Shown: positions 5,569 through 5,574 of the stretch, one piece after another
Layout: each line of letters starts with the position of its first letter
Position numbering within the stretch: the first letter of the stretch is position 1
Assembly (NCBI GenBank): GCA_958348565.1
Contig: CATVZP010000109.1
Coordinates: 1-5,574, forward strand
Length of the DNA: 5,574 nt
Reading direction: 5' to 3'
From: an uncultured Collinsella sp.
GTDB taxonomy: Bacteria > Actinomycetota > Coriobacteriia > Coriobacteriales > Coriobacteriaceae
Notes under the pieces: generated by a model
Database searches by the model: none
What the model was told of the DNA's origin: nothing
What the model saw: only the letters and a program-made list of their open reading frames with translations
Made by a program: the position numbers and the translations under genes

Positions 5569-5574
5569 TTAAAA

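Overview
The window looks like chromosomal DNA from a GC-rich gut actinobacterium of the Coriobacteriia, with Collinsella or a close relative most likely. The grounds are the base composition, the strongly GC-ending codons, an actinobacterial CwlM-like protein and sugar-PTS genes side by side. The assignment is an inference, since no marker gene such as 16S rRNA is present. There are four protein genes and one tRNA gene, all apparently intact apart from the first, which the left edge of the window cuts.

Positions 1-822 hold a leftward GntR/UTRA (HutC/TreR-type) repressor gene and the divergent control region it shares with a rightward sugar transporter gene. Two identical GTTTAAAC palindromes, one near each promoter, fit the operator rule for this repressor subfamily (GT-N-TA-N-AC). 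The repressor probably controls both itself and the transporter.

Positions 823-3273 encode one uninterrupted 816-residue protein with three parts. An alpha-glucoside/maltose-type PTS membrane domain (EIIC) and a phospho-cysteine EIIB domain are followed by a complete Cof-type HAD phosphatase domain. A transporter that phosphorylates its sugar on entry thus carries its own likely sugar-phosphate phosphatase. This fusion is the most unusual object in the window.

Positions 3274-4412 hold a polyprenyl diphosphate synthase, which makes isoprenoid chains for quinones or lipid carriers. It is preceded by two overlapping, mutually exclusive inverted repeats. Positions 4413-5456 hold a protein with two peptidoglycan-binding repeats and no signal peptide. 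I recognise it as a relative of mycobacterial CwlM, whose amidase domain has become a regulator. The amidase-like region here appears to have lost all zinc ligands, so I read it as a pseudo-enzyme linked to cell-wall control.

Positions 5494-5568 are a tRNA-Gln(UUG) with encoded CCA. Its likely promoter overlaps the end of the CwlM-like gene. No IS element, CRISPR array, integrase or other sign of recent transfer is visible, and no gene-free stretch is longer than about 230 bases.
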